64,000 nt of DNA, from the NCBI RefSeq assembly GCF_018982945.1, contig NZ_JABRXE010000002.1, forward strand, positions 186,001 through 250,000, in the 5' to 3' direction. The number at the start of each line of letters is the position of its first letter. Position 1 is the stretch's first letter. This DNA is from Anaerostipes faecalis (GTDB taxonomy: Bacteria > Bacillota > Clostridia > Lachnospirales > Lachnospiraceae). The position numbers and the translations under genes are program-made. Of this stretch, positions 34,412 to 44,127 are shown in pieces. The notes under the pieces are model-generated. The model was not told the origin of the DNA. It was given only the letters and a program-made list of their open reading frames with translations, and did not search any database.

Positions 34412-35506
34412 ATGTTAGAAAAAAAACAAGCTTTTCACGGAAGCGATTTAGAAAAAATCGAAGAGATTTACGGAATAAAAAAAGAACAAATTATTCCTTT
34501 TGGAGGGAATGTCAATCCTTTGGGTATCTCCCCCTTATTAAAGAAAAGTATGGGAAACCACATTGAGGCAATATGTGAATATCCTGATCGGGACTATAAA
34601 ACATTACGCTCAACATTAAGCTTATACTGTAACACTCCTATGGAACATATTATTGTTGGAAATGGTGCTACAGAACTGATCAGTTTAACGTTAAATCTTC
34701 TACGTCCAAAAAATGCCTTGCTGCTGGCACCAACTTATTCAGAATACATGCGGGAAATTTCCCTTGTAGGTGGTTCTTATCAGGAATATTTTTTATCAGA
34801 AGAAAAGAATTTCTGTCTTGATTTGGAAGACCTGAAATCTCATTTAACAGACAATGTAGATTTATTTGCATTTTGTAACCCAAACAATCCTACTTCCAGT
34901 GCACTTACTGCCTCTGAGATTGAAAACCTGCTGATTCACTGTAAGAAACATAATATCTTTGTTTTAATTGATGAAACTTATGTTGAATTTGCACCAGATA
35001 TCCAGAACATTTCCGCCGTATCACTAACTGAAAAATTCGATAATTTTATGGTTCTTAGAGGAACTTCCAAATTCTTTGCTGCTCCAGGACTTCGTCTTGG
35101 TTATGGAATCTGCGGAAGTCTTGATTTTCTTAAAAAGCTGAATTCCATCAAAAATCCATGGACTATCAATACTCTTGCTGCTCTTGCCGGTGAAGCAATG
35201 TTCATGGACTCAGATTATATAAAAACAACGAAAGAATTTATTTCATCAGAACGCAGCCGCTGTCTGAAAAAATTGAATCAGTGTGAAAATCTTAAAGCCT
35301 ATCCTGCTTATGCCAATTTCATACTGGTACAGCTTTTAGATGGAACCACCTCCTTTGAAATGTTTGAACGATGCATCAGAGAGGGTATGATGATTCGTGA
35401 CTGTAGCAGTTTTGACGGTTTAGATGGTGAATTTATTCGTTTCTGTATCCGTTTAAAAGAACAAAACAGTAGGTTACTAAGCATTCTTACTGAGAAAAAG
35501 AACTAA
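34412..35506 (+). CDS. PLP-dependent aminotransferase, HisC/CobD-like
   Basis: 364-residue class I/II fold enzyme. The N-terminus FHGSDLEKIEEIYGI, then FGGNVNPLGIS, resembles CobD (threonine-phosphate decarboxylase) more than HisC, which usually starts with a LNxNENP element. The PLP lysine is in RGTSKFFAAPGLRLGYG; FCNPNNPTS and IDETYVEF bind the cofactor. It could make (R)-1-amino-2-propanol phosphate for cobalamin or act as histidinol-phosphate aminotransferase; no neighbouring cob or his gene decides. A cobalamin adenosyltransferase is at 59.6 kb. One of only three plus-strand genes. Confidence 0.82.
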   Translation: MLEKKQAFHGSDLEKIEEIYGIKKEQIIPFGGNVNPLGISPLLKKSMGNHIEAICEYPDRDYKTLRSTLSLYCNTPMEHIIVGNGATELISLTLNLLRPKNALLLAPTYSEYMREISLVGGSYQEYFLSEEKNFCLDLEDLKSHLTDNVDLFAFCNPNNPTSSALTASEIENLLIHCKKHNIFVLIDETYVEFAPDIQNISAVSLTEKFDNFMVLRGTSKFFAAPGLRLGYGICGSLDFLKKLNSIKNPWTINTLAALAGEAMFMDSDYIKTTKEFISSERSRCLKKLNQCENLKAYPAYANFILVQLLDGTTSFEMFERCIREGMMIRDCSSFDGLDGEFIRFCIRLKEQNSRLLSILTEKKN

Positions 35507-35543
35507 GAAGCCAAAATATAACAAAATCTTTCCTAGCGAAATA

Positions 35544-35582
35544 AAAAAACTTGCAAAAGAAAAATTCTTTTGCAAGTTTTTT
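35544..35582. terminator. Bidirectional terminator
   Basis: A perfect 18-pair stem (AAAAAACTTGCAAAAGAA and complement) with an AAA loop and T-runs in both directions, between converging genes. Confidence 0.92.
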
Positions 35583-35637
35583 ATTGCATGATTATTTTAC
35601 TCAATCCGATAAAACTATCTTCTATATCTGATTCATC

Positions 35638-36789
35638 CTACTGATTATCAATTGTCACCTTTATATCAGCATTATGATCATCAATCTTTTTGAGCTGTTC
35701 CTCACTTTCAGGATCTGCTGTAGGATAATAATCTACATAATAGTAAGTTCCTTTTTTTAATCCTGTAAATGTATATTTTTTCCTGTTTTTCTTAATTGCA
35801 ATAATTTGCGGATCATCCTCATCATTTACTGTATTAAAAGATAAAACCGGTTTTAAAGTAACATCAAAACTATCTGGATTGTCCACTATAACAGTAAGTT
35901 TTCCTGTCGAAGAATGAAATACATTTCCTACAACAAAATCTCCAAATCTGCCACTGGCAGCTTTTGTTCCTCTTAATGCATCAACATCAAAATACAGAGT
36001 CCCATCTTTGCTTCGCTTCAGCCATACCTTATCATCACTAGCCTCCAGCTCATCTGAATCTTTCTGCTGGTTTAGCCGGATATAATCATAAAAAACCGGA
36101 AGGCTTTGAAATTCATTTTTCGTAACATCATATGAAATAATCTGCAGATTTTTAAATTCTTCTTCTGGCTGGATAAAAACATCTGATGGATATCCTAAAT
36201 ACATCAGTATATTATCACTTTGAACACAGACATCAGAATTACCTTGTCCATTTTCAATCAGAATTTCTTCAATATCCTTTACTTTCTTCCCTGCAAAGGT
36301 ATCTTTCTTATAATCTGTATAAAAGGCTCCCTGATATGTCCCGTTCAGTTTTTTTTCTGTTTTGACAATCTTACCATCGTCCACCATAAGGCAGTAATCT
36401 TTTACAACCTTATTCTTTTTCCTTTGGAGTAACTGAACCTTTTTTCCATCTGATGAAGCCAGAACCCGAGTCTCATAGCTGCCTTTTGTAGAATACAGTT
36501 TCAAATCTTCTAAATTCAGAGCCTCAATAATCTTTTGTTTTTTCATATCAAAAACAAATAATCCAGTCTGATTATAAAAAATAACTCGACTTTCTGAAGC
36601 ATATGCAACTTTCGGTAACTCTCCATTATTTGGATCTTCCTGTTTCTGCACTGTCTCTGTGATCAATTCTTTTATTTCTTTTTGAGAAGAGAGAACCTTG
36701 AAGGTTTCCTTTTCCTTATCATTTTTGCATCCGGACAGCAAAACAAGTCCGCAAAATACAATCAAAAAACAAAAAAGATTCTTCTTCAT
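35638..36789 (-). CDS. Predicted lipoprotein, function unknown
   Basis: 383 residues with a lipoprotein signal peptide: hydrophobic LFCFLIVFCGLVLLSGC, lipobox LLSGC with Cys21, so it is anchored outside the membrane. The mature part is rich in short beta strands (VIFYNQTGLFVFDMKKQKI; KDGTLYFDVDALRG), suggesting a beta-propeller-like or WD-type repeat, but no family is recognised. It follows lepB by 12 bases in a purA-lepB-lipoprotein operon. Confidence 0.85.
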   Translation of the reverse strand: MKKNLFCFLIVFCGLVLLSGCKNDKEKETFKVLSSQKEIKELITETVQKQEDPNNGELPKVAYASESRVIFYNQTGLFVFDMKKQKIIEALNLEDLKLYSTKGSYETRVLASSDGKKVQLLQRKKNKVVKDYCLMVDDGKIVKTEKKLNGTYQGAFYTDYKKDTFAGKKVKDIEEILIENGQGNSDVCVQSDNILMYLGYPSDVFIQPEEEFKNLQIISYDVTKNEFQSLPVFYDYIRLNQQKDSDELEASDDKVWLKRSKDGTLYFDVDALRGTKAASGRFGDFVVGNVFHSSTGKLTVIVDNPDSFDVTLKPVLSFNTVNDEDDPQIIAIKKNRKKYTFTGLKKGTYYYVDYYPTADPESEEQLKKIDDHNADIKVTIDNQ

Positions 36790-36801
36790 ACACAGACTCC
36801 T

Positions 36802-37350
36802 TTATTTAATCCATTTCAATGACGGATAATAGCGGAACCATGCCTTTCCAAGCACCTCATCTCTGGAAACATAATGTGTGTCCCAGTCTCTGGCATCATT
36901 AGAACAATTCCGATTATCTCCCATTACAAAATATCCGTTTTCAGGTACTTTGTATGGGCCAAAATCATCTACAGGTTCTTCTTTAATATAAGGCTCTTCT
37001 AATGGAGTCTTACTGCTATTAATATAAACTTTTCCATCCTTTACTTCCACTGTCTCTCCAGGGAGAGCAATGACTCTCTTAATATACCATTCCTCTTCAT
37101 TATCCGGATATTCAAAGATAATGATATCTCCCCGCTGAGGATCATTAAACCAATAAGAAGTTCTCAATGCAATCAGCTTGTCATTGGTCATAATGGTATT
37201 TTCCATGGAACCACTTGGGATATTTGCATTAATAATAACAAACCTTGTAATCAGCTGTGTCAGTACAATTGTTACAACAATGCATAATACCCAGCTTAAT
37301 GCTTCCTTTTTCCAGGAGTTTTTCTTCTCCTGTTCCTTTTTTTCTTCCAT
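36802..37350 (-). CDS. lepB: Signal peptidase I
   Basis: Removes signal peptides from exported proteins at the outer membrane face. 182 residues, single N-terminal membrane helix (about 17-40) as in Gram-positive SipS types. The nucleophile is the second Ser in NIPSGSMENT (Ser48), the general base Lys is in WYIKRVIALPGE, and box E is GDNRNCSNDARDW. It is 5 bases after purA, so transcriptionally linked to purine synthesis. Confidence 0.95.
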   Translation of the reverse strand: MEEKKEQEKKNSWKKEALSWVLCIVVTIVLTQLITRFVIINANIPSGSMENTIMTNDKLIALRTSYWFNDPQRGDIIIFEYPDNEEEWYIKRVIALPGETVEVKDGKVYINSSKTPLEEPYIKEEPVDDFGPYKVPENGYFVMGDNRNCSNDARDWDTHYVSRDEVLGKAWFRYYPSLKWIK

Positions 37351-37355
37351 CTTCT

Positions 37356-38642
37356 CTAGTCCTCAAAACCACGACGGATGATTTCATGTCTTCCAGGACC
37401 GTTTGAAATAAGAGTAATTGGATATCCAATTTTTTCTTCAACAAATTCAATATATTTTTTACAATTTTCTGGAAGATCATCATATTCAGTAATTCCTCGG
37501 ATATCTGTTTTCCATCCTGGAAGTACTTCAAGAACTGGTTTTGCTTTTTCCAGTTTATTAGTTGTTGGGAAATCTGTTGTTACTTCACCATCAATTTCAT
37601 ATCCAACACATACCGGAATTTCATCTAAATACCCCAGTACATCCAGTACAGTAAAAGCAACATCCGTTGTTCCCTGCATACGGCATCCATATTTTGTTGC
37701 AACTACATCAAACCATCCCATACGTCTTGGACGACCTGTTGTAGCTCCAAATTCTCCGCCATCTCCACCGCGTCGTCTTAATTCATCGGCTTCTTCCCCA
37801 AAAATTTCGCTGACAAAAGCACCTGCTCCTACAGCACTTGAATAAGCCTTGACAACTGTTACAATTTTCTTGATTTCATATGGAGGAATTCCTGCACCAA
37901 TTGCTCCATATCCTGCTAATGTTGAGGATGATGTTACCATTGGATAAATTCCATGATCCGGGTCTTTTAATGAACCTAACTGTCCCTCCAGAAGAATATT
38001 CTTTCCTTCTTTGATCGCTTCATGAAGGAACAAAGAAACATCACATACATATGGTGCAACCATTTCTTTATATTCCATTAATGTATCAAATAATTCATCT
38101 GGGTTCAGTAATGGTTTATGATATAAATGTTCTAATAAAACATTCTTTGTTTCGCAAACTTTCTTAATCTTTTCTTTCAGTGAATCTTCATCAAATAATT
38201 CGCTTACCTGAAAACCAATTTTGGCATATTTGTCAGAATAAAAAGGAGCAATTCCTGATTTTGTAGATCCAAAAGAATCTTTTCCAAGTCTTTCCTCTTC
38301 ATATTGATCAAATAAAACATGATATGGCATAACCATCTGTGCACGATCTGAAACCAGAATTTTAGGTTTTGGCACACCCTGTGATACAATGCTTTCGATT
38401 TCCTTAAACAAAACCGGAATATTTAATGCCACACCATTTCCAATTACACTGGTGGTATGATTGTAGAATACTCCAGATGGCAGTGTATGAAGTGCAAACT
38501 TTCCATAATCATTAATGATTGTATGCCCTGCATTTGCTCCTCCCTGGAAACGAACAATAATATCAGATGTCTCACCTAACATGTCTGTAATTTTCCCTTT
38601 TCCTTCGTCTCCCCAATTGGCTCCAACGATTGCTTTTACCAT
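37356..38642 (-). CDS. purA: Adenylosuccinate synthetase
   Basis: Commits IMP to AMP synthesis using GTP and aspartate. 428 residues. N-terminal GANWGDEGKGKITD with the catalytic Asp, then GGANAGHTI with the catalytic His, QLGSLKDPDHGIYPMVTSS, and TTGRPRRMGWFD. It has its own promoter region and is separate from the pur operon, as is common. AGGAGG precedes the ATG. Confidence 0.97.
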   Translation of the reverse strand: MVKAIVGANWGDEGKGKITDMLGETSDIIVRFQGGANAGHTIINDYGKFALHTLPSGVFYNHTTSVIGNGVALNIPVLFKEIESIVSQGVPKPKILVSDRAQMVMPYHVLFDQYEEERLGKDSFGSTKSGIAPFYSDKYAKIGFQVSELFDEDSLKEKIKKVCETKNVLLEHLYHKPLLNPDELFDTLMEYKEMVAPYVCDVSLFLHEAIKEGKNILLEGQLGSLKDPDHGIYPMVTSSSTLAGYGAIGAGIPPYEIKKIVTVVKAYSSAVGAGAFVSEIFGEEADELRRRGGDGGEFGATTGRPRRMGWFDVVATKYGCRMQGTTDVAFTVLDVLGYLDEIPVCVGYEIDGEVTTDFPTTNKLEKAKPVLEVLPGWKTDIRGITEYDDLPENCKKYIEFVEEKIGYPITLISNGPGRHEIIRRGFED

Positions 38643-38740
38643 ATGTGTATCCTCCTAAAATCAACCTGTTATGACTTTTGTTATTTTTTTAATATACTGC
38701 AAAAAATAAAATCACAGCATTTTTATTCTATATTGTTTTA

Positions 38741-38764
38741 GGCACTCTGTCAAGGCAGAGTGCC
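38741..38764 (-). terminator. Hairpin after the first sulfatase gene
   Basis: GGCACTCTG/CAGAGTGCC with a 6-base loop, just past the sulfatase stop and before purA's leader. The tail is TAAAAC rather than a clean T-run on the minus strand. Confidence 0.65.
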
Positions 38765-38771
38765 TTTCCCG

Positions 38772-41273
38772 CTAATTTTTACTGCTGTTTTCAGTTGAAA
38801 ATAATGTCTTGCTTACATTTTTCTTATCCATCAAACTGTTATATTGCAGATATTGATACTGTTTAATCAGTTTAGTATATTCATTTTCATCTTCCAAACT
38901 ATGGTTTTGCCCATCTGAAGTAACATATCCATTAGCATTGATAGCCGGAATCGTCTGATTAAGATTCAGCAGAAACTCATTATACGGTGACAGCTGAAGA
39001 TTTGTCTGCTCCATCATAAGACTGGCAAGATAATTTGCACTGATCAGCTGCTCATTCTTCTTTTCATCAATATCATAGTTAGCCCAGATAATATAAGGTA
39101 CTGTATATTTCTTCTGCAATTCTTTTAAACTTAAACTGTTTAATGATTTTCCATACAGTAATTCATAAAATGAATCTTCCAGTTTTGGCTGATGATCTCC
39201 GAACATAACAACAATCGTCGGTTCATCCTGATTCTTAAAGTAATTTACTATTTTTTCAAAAGCACGGTCTGATTCATGAATCAGGGATAGATAACGATTG
39301 GCTGTATTTGTAGCTTTTTCATCCTCAATCTTGATTTCTTCTTTAAAATTCTTATCTGCAATTAAATATCCACCATGATTCTGAATAGTTACATTAAACA
39401 AAAATAATGGATCTCCTGCTTTTTTCTTATTAAAAATTTCAATAATCTTATTATAATCTTCGGAATCACTATACCATCCACGGAATTTTTCTCCATTTGG
39501 ATTCATGGAAGTTTCATCCAGAAATTGATCAAATCCAAGAAGCGGATACACTGTATCTCGATTCCATCCATGGGCTTTATATGGATGAAAGGCTATCGTA
39601 TCATAGCCCTGTTCCTTAAGCTGTGTTGCAAGACTTGGAACATTATGTTTCACAAACTGGGTATAAGCATTTCCATTTAAAGGAAGTGTTGAAACAGAAT
39701 TTCCTGTAAGGAATTCATATTCTGAATTACTGGTTCCTCCACCAAAAACAGATACCAGCATATTTCCCTTAATTGTATTATCCGTTAAGCTGTTAATATA
39801 AGGCATTACCTCTTTATTTGTTTTTATCTTATTTACAACATTTAAATCAGAAAATGTCTCATTCATAATAACCACAATATTAGGCTTCTGTTTTAAATTT
39901 TTATTTTTTCCTGTTGTCACTTTATATTCATCAGCAATTTTCTCAACCTTTTCAGGACTGTATCCTTCCGGTTCAGATACGATCGTATATTGAATATTCA
40001 TCAGAAAACTTAAAATATAACCATTTTGTTTATATCCTTTTTTCTGATTCCAGAAGTTGACTTTAATTCCTTTGGTTTCTAAAAAATCTGTTCTGGTCAT
40101 GAAAAAGGTGCTTCCTGCTGTAGCAATTGCAACCACTGCCAATGCTATCACTCGTTTTTTCCAGTAAAAAACTTTATATGTATCCAGCTTGCAGGCAATC
40201 ACACACAGGCCAAGAAGTACAACTGTTGCTACAATAGCAGGTTTGTCGTATGACAATGTATAATGGTCAGCGACATCCATTGCGGTTCCTAACGCATAAA
40301 TATCTGCGGGTGTAATTGGAGTTCCTCGAAATGCCATAACAAAGTAATTTCCAATGGCTGCTGCATATAACAAAATATCCCCAACTAAAATAGAGTACTT
40401 AATGCGATTAAAAATCAGAAATAGAATTCCAAAAATAATATAATACCAGACAATGTTCATTCCATAAGCAAGTTTATTCATTACACTAATCGGGTTATAA
40501 AAAACCTTCTCCACCATATAAAAAGCCACCCACGGATTAACAATAAACAGTGCCCATGTAAGTCTGCGATTCAGTTTTTCCGGAATATCAAGAGGAATCA
40601 GAATCAGTGCAATCAAAGCAACTGCAATAGCAATAGTTAATGCAATAGCCCATTTATCAATCTGGGTTGTCCACACCCTGGTACGGATATGAATATTTTG
40701 ACTGTCACCATTCACCTTAACTTTCTGGAATATTTTCCCCATTTTCTCTGATGTATACAAATATAACGGGCGGTCTTCTTTAATTCCCTTTCCCTGAATT
40801 TCCAGAGTATATAGTTCTCCTTTATTTAGTTTTTGGTTTACAATAATCTTATACCACTTTGCTTCATTTCTCTCTGTACGACGCATAGTAGCTTTCATAT
40901 CTGTCAATCCATCAACTTCCAGGAGAGTTGGTGTAATATGGAAAACTGAGTTTCCATTCTGATCTTTTACATTTAAATCAATACTTCCGGCGCGTCCTGT
41001 CTGTTCGTTTCTGTCTATCATAATATCCAGACGTTCCATAGTATTCGATACTGCCTTGAATTTTTGAACTACCTTATCTCCATCCGTTACTGCTATTCTG
41101 GTATACTTGCTTTCTGGCACACCTTTTGCAACTTTCTCAGAAAACTGCTGCTTGTTGACAATAACAAGAACAATAAAAGCAAGCAGAGCAGCTACCATTA
41201 CAAATTTCATAGATTTATGTAAAAATCCATGAACCTTTCCAAACTTTTCCCCTTTTTTTCCCTGATTCTTCAT
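38772..41273 (-). CDS. LTA-synthase-like membrane sulfatase/phosphoglycerol transferase
   Basis: 833 residues. One N-terminal membrane helix (about 25-45), an extracellular beta domain (about 55-190), then five to six membrane helices (about 205-420), and a C-terminal extracellular sulfatase-fold domain. The catalytic region starts PNIVVIMNETFSDLNV, with the threonine nucleophile position, GGTSNSEYEFLTGNS, and VVMFGDHQPKLE for metal binding. This group makes or modifies teichoic-acid-like or glycan phosphoglycerol groups. The extra N-terminal helix and beta domain are not part of classical LtaS. The ATG at 41273 follows GGAAGG. Last in the lon-fol-pheA run, 65 bases after pheA. Confidence 0.88.
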   Translation of the reverse strand: MKNQGKKGEKFGKVHGFLHKSMKFVMVAALLAFIVLVIVNKQQFSEKVAKGVPESKYTRIAVTDGDKVVQKFKAVSNTMERLDIMIDRNEQTGRAGSIDLNVKDQNGNSVFHITPTLLEVDGLTDMKATMRRTERNEAKWYKIIVNQKLNKGELYTLEIQGKGIKEDRPLYLYTSEKMGKIFQKVKVNGDSQNIHIRTRVWTTQIDKWAIALTIAIAVALIALILIPLDIPEKLNRRLTWALFIVNPWVAFYMVEKVFYNPISVMNKLAYGMNIVWYYIIFGILFLIFNRIKYSILVGDILLYAAAIGNYFVMAFRGTPITPADIYALGTAMDVADHYTLSYDKPAIVATVVLLGLCVIACKLDTYKVFYWKKRVIALAVVAIATAGSTFFMTRTDFLETKGIKVNFWNQKKGYKQNGYILSFLMNIQYTIVSEPEGYSPEKVEKIADEYKVTTGKNKNLKQKPNIVVIMNETFSDLNVVNKIKTNKEVMPYINSLTDNTIKGNMLVSVFGGGTSNSEYEFLTGNSVSTLPLNGNAYTQFVKHNVPSLATQLKEQGYDTIAFHPYKAHGWNRDTVYPLLGFDQFLDETSMNPNGEKFRGWYSDSEDYNKIIEIFNKKKAGDPLFLFNVTIQNHGGYLIADKNFKEEIKIEDEKATNTANRYLSLIHESDRAFEKIVNYFKNQDEPTIVVMFGDHQPKLEDSFYELLYGKSLNSLSLKELQKKYTVPYIIWANYDIDEKKNEQLISANYLASLMMEQTNLQLSPYNEFLLNLNQTIPAINANGYVTSDGQNHSLEDENEYTKLIKQYQYLQYNSLMDKKNVSKTLFSTENSSKN

Positions 41274-41338
41274 TTTACTACCTTCCATTCGTTTGTTTTT
41301 TTTTATTTTTTTCTTTCCCCTTAAATCCTTATTGTTTA

Positions 41339-42469
41339 TTAAAAGTTTCCCAGTATTTTAAAATCTTTAGTCTCTTCTCTGATCCCTGCCAGCGCATTAC
41401 GAATTGCAGGATCATTTAAATTTCCAATTACATCAATATAAAATCCATATTCCCACTGTCTTCCAGGAAGCGGTCTGGATTCAATGTTGCTCATATTCAC
41501 ATTATTAAACATAAAATGAGTCAATATGTTATAAAGAGATCCTGATTCATGAGGTGCACTAAAACTAATGCTGACTTTCCCTGCATCCTTCCGATACTGT
41601 TTCTTTTTAGACATGATAACAAATCTTGTAGTATTGTTTTCTTCATAATTTACTTCTTCCTGTAAAACCTGAAGACCATAGATTTCTGCTGCCCGACGGC
41701 TGCAGATGGCTACTTTCGTCATATCTTTATCATCCGCCACTTTTTTAGCACTGATTGCTGTATTGGCAACCTTTACCTGATCCCAATCCCATTGATCCAG
41801 GAATTTTTTACACTGCAGAAGTCCTTGAGGGTGAGAATATACTTTCTTGATCTGATTCAGATCAGATCCTGGAAGTCCTGCCAGTACATGATGGCATTCA
41901 ACTGTTTCTTCCCCTACTACACAAATATCATAATCAAGGATCATGTCATAAATACCACTGACAGTTCCGGCAGAAGTATTTTCTATAGGCAGGACACCAT
42001 AATCTGCCAGCCCCTGATCCAATGTTATAACAACATCTTTAAACTCAGGAACGGAGAAGTTCTTTACATTCTCACCAAAATATTTTACCATAGCCTGTTC
42101 CTGATATGCACCTGGAATTCCCTGGTAAACAACCTTGGTATCCTCATGAATATCAAGAGCATCCACTTCTTCAAAATGTTCTTCAATATAAGTATCTGCC
42201 TGAGCTAAAATACTATATTGATACCTTCGACTGACAGACATAATCTGTAAAAATATCTCTTCAAAAGCTCTTACCATAAAAGGGTCTTCTTCATTTTCTG
42301 TCAATACATTAATTTTAGCCTTTTCTCTCACCGGATCGTAAATAGCCTTTCCAGTTCCCCTTTTATATTCTGCTACCTCTTCAGAACAAAGCATTCTTTT
42401 TTTTAACAACCTTACCAGTTGCGTATCAATATCATCAATTTCCTGTCGTATTTCTGTTAAATCTCTCAT
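41339..42469 (-). CDS. pheA: Bifunctional chorismate mutase / prephenate dehydratase
   Basis: Makes phenylpyruvate from chorismate. 376 residues: an AroQ-type chorismate mutase (1-90; LTEIRQEIDDIDTQLVRLLKKR), a prephenate dehydratase (about 108-285; VYQGIPGAYQEQA, YGVLPIENTSAGTV and NNTTRFVI), and a C-terminal ACT domain for phenylalanine feedback (SAPHESGSLY, then the ESRP motif IESRPLPG). 7 bases after the folB-folK gene, so linked to folate genes; both branches draw on chorismate. Confidence 0.96.
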   Translation of the reverse strand: MRDLTEIRQEIDDIDTQLVRLLKKRMLCSEEVAEYKRGTGKAIYDPVREKAKINVLTENEEDPFMVRAFEEIFLQIMSVSRRYQYSILAQADTYIEEHFEEVDALDIHEDTKVVYQGIPGAYQEQAMVKYFGENVKNFSVPEFKDVVITLDQGLADYGVLPIENTSAGTVSGIYDMILDYDICVVGEETVECHHVLAGLPGSDLNQIKKVYSHPQGLLQCKKFLDQWDWDQVKVANTAISAKKVADDKDMTKVAICSRRAAEIYGLQVLQEEVNYEENNTTRFVIMSKKKQYRKDAGKVSISFSAPHESGSLYNILTHFMFNNVNMSNIESRPLPGRQWEYGFYIDVIGNLNDPAIRNALAGIREETKDFKILGNF

Positions 42470-42476
42470 GGGTATT

Positions 42477-43298
42477 TTATTCCTTTTCTATTATTTCTTT
42501 TAATTCCATAACCGTTTTTCGCAATAACGGATGCATCAGATATGGTGCAATCTCTGCAAGAGGTTCTAGAACAAACAATCTTTTATGCATTTCTTTATGC
42601 GGAATGGTTAATTCTCTTTCATTCATTACCAGATCATCATACATTAAAATATCCAGATCAAGTGTTCGAGGCCCCCAGTGAACGGTTCTTTTTCTTCCTG
42701 CCTGCTTTTCAATATCCATTAAAAAGTCCAGCAGTTCCATAGGTTCCTTTAATGTATCAATTGCCACACATCCATTAAGAAAGTCATCCTGCTCTACACC
42801 ACCATATGGTTTTGTTTCAATCAATCCGGATACATGCATTACTTTTGTATCCTCCTGCTCTTCAATTCGATCAATAGCATTACTGATATACTCCATACGG
42901 TCGCCCATATTGGAACCCATACCTATATAAGCTCGATGCCATCCACGGGAAATTTTTACGGAAACACTGTCTAGAGGCAGTCCTATTGGTGCCCATGGCT
43001 TCTTCACCTGAATATCCAGTTTCTTAATCAGAGGAAATTCAAGTAATAATGTTTTTGCAACTGTCTCTGCAACTCTCTCTATCAGGTCAAATGTATTTCT
43101 CTCCATTATCTCTGCAATTCGATGACAAACCTCACCATAATCAATAGAATATTCAATCTTGTCACTTACACCAGCCCGCTTTGTATCTGTATATAAAGTT
43201 GCAGACACCAAAAATTTCTGTCCTAAGACTTTTTCTTCCTTATAAACTCCATGGTTACTGTAAATTTCCAAATCCTGAATGATAATCTGATCTGCCAT
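42477..43298 (-). CDS. folBK: Dihydroneopterin aldolase - HPPK fusion
   Basis: 273 residues. FolB (about 1-115; IIIQDLEIYSNHGVYKEEK and the ERVAETVA segment) converts dihydroneopterin to hydroxymethyl-dihydropterin. FolK (about 120-273; AYIGMGSNMGDR, VHWGPRTLDLDILMYDD) adds pyrophosphate from ATP. The fusion is frequent in Clostridia. The ATG at 43298 has AAGGAG 8 bases before it; a GTG three codons earlier overlaps that site. 14 bases after folP. Confidence 0.95.
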   Translation of the reverse strand: MADQIIIQDLEIYSNHGVYKEEKVLGQKFLVSATLYTDTKRAGVSDKIEYSIDYGEVCHRIAEIMERNTFDLIERVAETVAKTLLLEFPLIKKLDIQVKKPWAPIGLPLDSVSVKISRGWHRAYIGMGSNMGDRMEYISNAIDRIEEQEDTKVMHVSGLIETKPYGGVEQDDFLNGCVAIDTLKEPMELLDFLMDIEKQAGRKRTVHWGPRTLDLDILMYDDLVMNERELTIPHKEMHKRLFVLEPLAEIAPYLMHPLLRKTVMELKEIIEKE

Positions 43299-43312
43299 GT
43301 TCCTCACTCCTT

Positions 43313-44119
43313 TTAATGGCGGCTGATTGCCTCTATCATTGTAAGTGCCCGTTTATTTTCCTTTACATCATGAACTCTGAAAAATCGACATCCTTTCATA
43401 AAACCACACACAGTTGTTGCTACAGTTCCTTCAACTCTCTGATCAGATGGCAGATCCAGTGTAAGACCAATCATGGACTTTCTGGAAGTCCCAAGTAAAA
43501 CCGGAACATCCCATTGACCTAAAATTTCCAGATGATTCATCATTTCCAGATTCTGCTCAAGATTTTTGGCAAATCCGATACCTGGATCCAACATGATCTG
43601 TTCTCTTTTCATTCCTGCTTTCATTGCCATATCCATGATTTCCTGAATATCTTCCTGAACATCCTTCAAAAAATTTCCATACTGTGTATTCTTTCTGTTA
43701 TGCATCAGACAGGCAGGAACCCCACTTTCTGCCAATACTTCTGCCATGGTTCCATCCCATTTAAGTCCCCAGATATCGTTGATCATATCGACCCCTGCGT
43801 CTATTCCTGCCTTGGCAACTTTTGATTTGTATGTGTCCAGCGAAACAGGCACATCAAATTCTCTCTTCAGGGCTTCAATAACCGGAACAACCCTTTCAAT
43901 CTCTTCTTCATCAGAAATCAGAGTATACCCTGGTCTTGTAGATTCTCCCCCTACATCGATTAGATCTGCCCCTTCATTTACCATCTGCTCTGCATGCTCC
44001 AATGCCGCATCTAACTGATTGAATTTACCTCCATCGGAAAATGAATCTGGTGTCACATTAAGAATTCCCATAATATATCCGTGTTTATCAGTCAAAAATT
44101 TCTTTTCTCCAATTATCAT
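43313..44119 (-). CDS. folP: Dihydropteroate synthase
   Basis: Joins p-aminobenzoate to hydroxymethyl-dihydropterin pyrophosphate; the sulfonamide target. 268 residues. GILNVTPDSFSDGG (pterin/phosphate site), DLIDVGGESTRPG, and a late GTSRKSMIG. The ATG at 44119 follows AGGAG by 5 bases; an in-frame TTG lies five codons up. The next codons (IIGEKK) are normal for the family. Confidence 0.97.
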   Translation of the reverse strand: MIIGEKKFLTDKHGYIMGILNVTPDSFSDGGKFNQLDAALEHAEQMVNEGADLIDVGGESTRPGYTLISDEEEIERVVPVIEALKREFDVPVSLDTYKSKVAKAGIDAGVDMINDIWGLKWDGTMAEVLAESGVPACLMHNRKNTQYGNFLKDVQEDIQEIMDMAMKAGMKREQIMLDPGIGFAKNLEQNLEMMNHLEILGQWDVPVLLGTSRKSMIGLTLDLPSDQRVEGTVATTVCGFMKGCRFFRVHDVKENKRALTMIEAISRH

Positions 44120-44127
44120 AATGTCTC

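Noticed and set aside
37378-37845. Plus-strand frame of about 155 residues within purA
   Set aside because: Antisense to the well-conserved adenylosuccinate synthetase; Ser/Pro/Thr-rich shadow.
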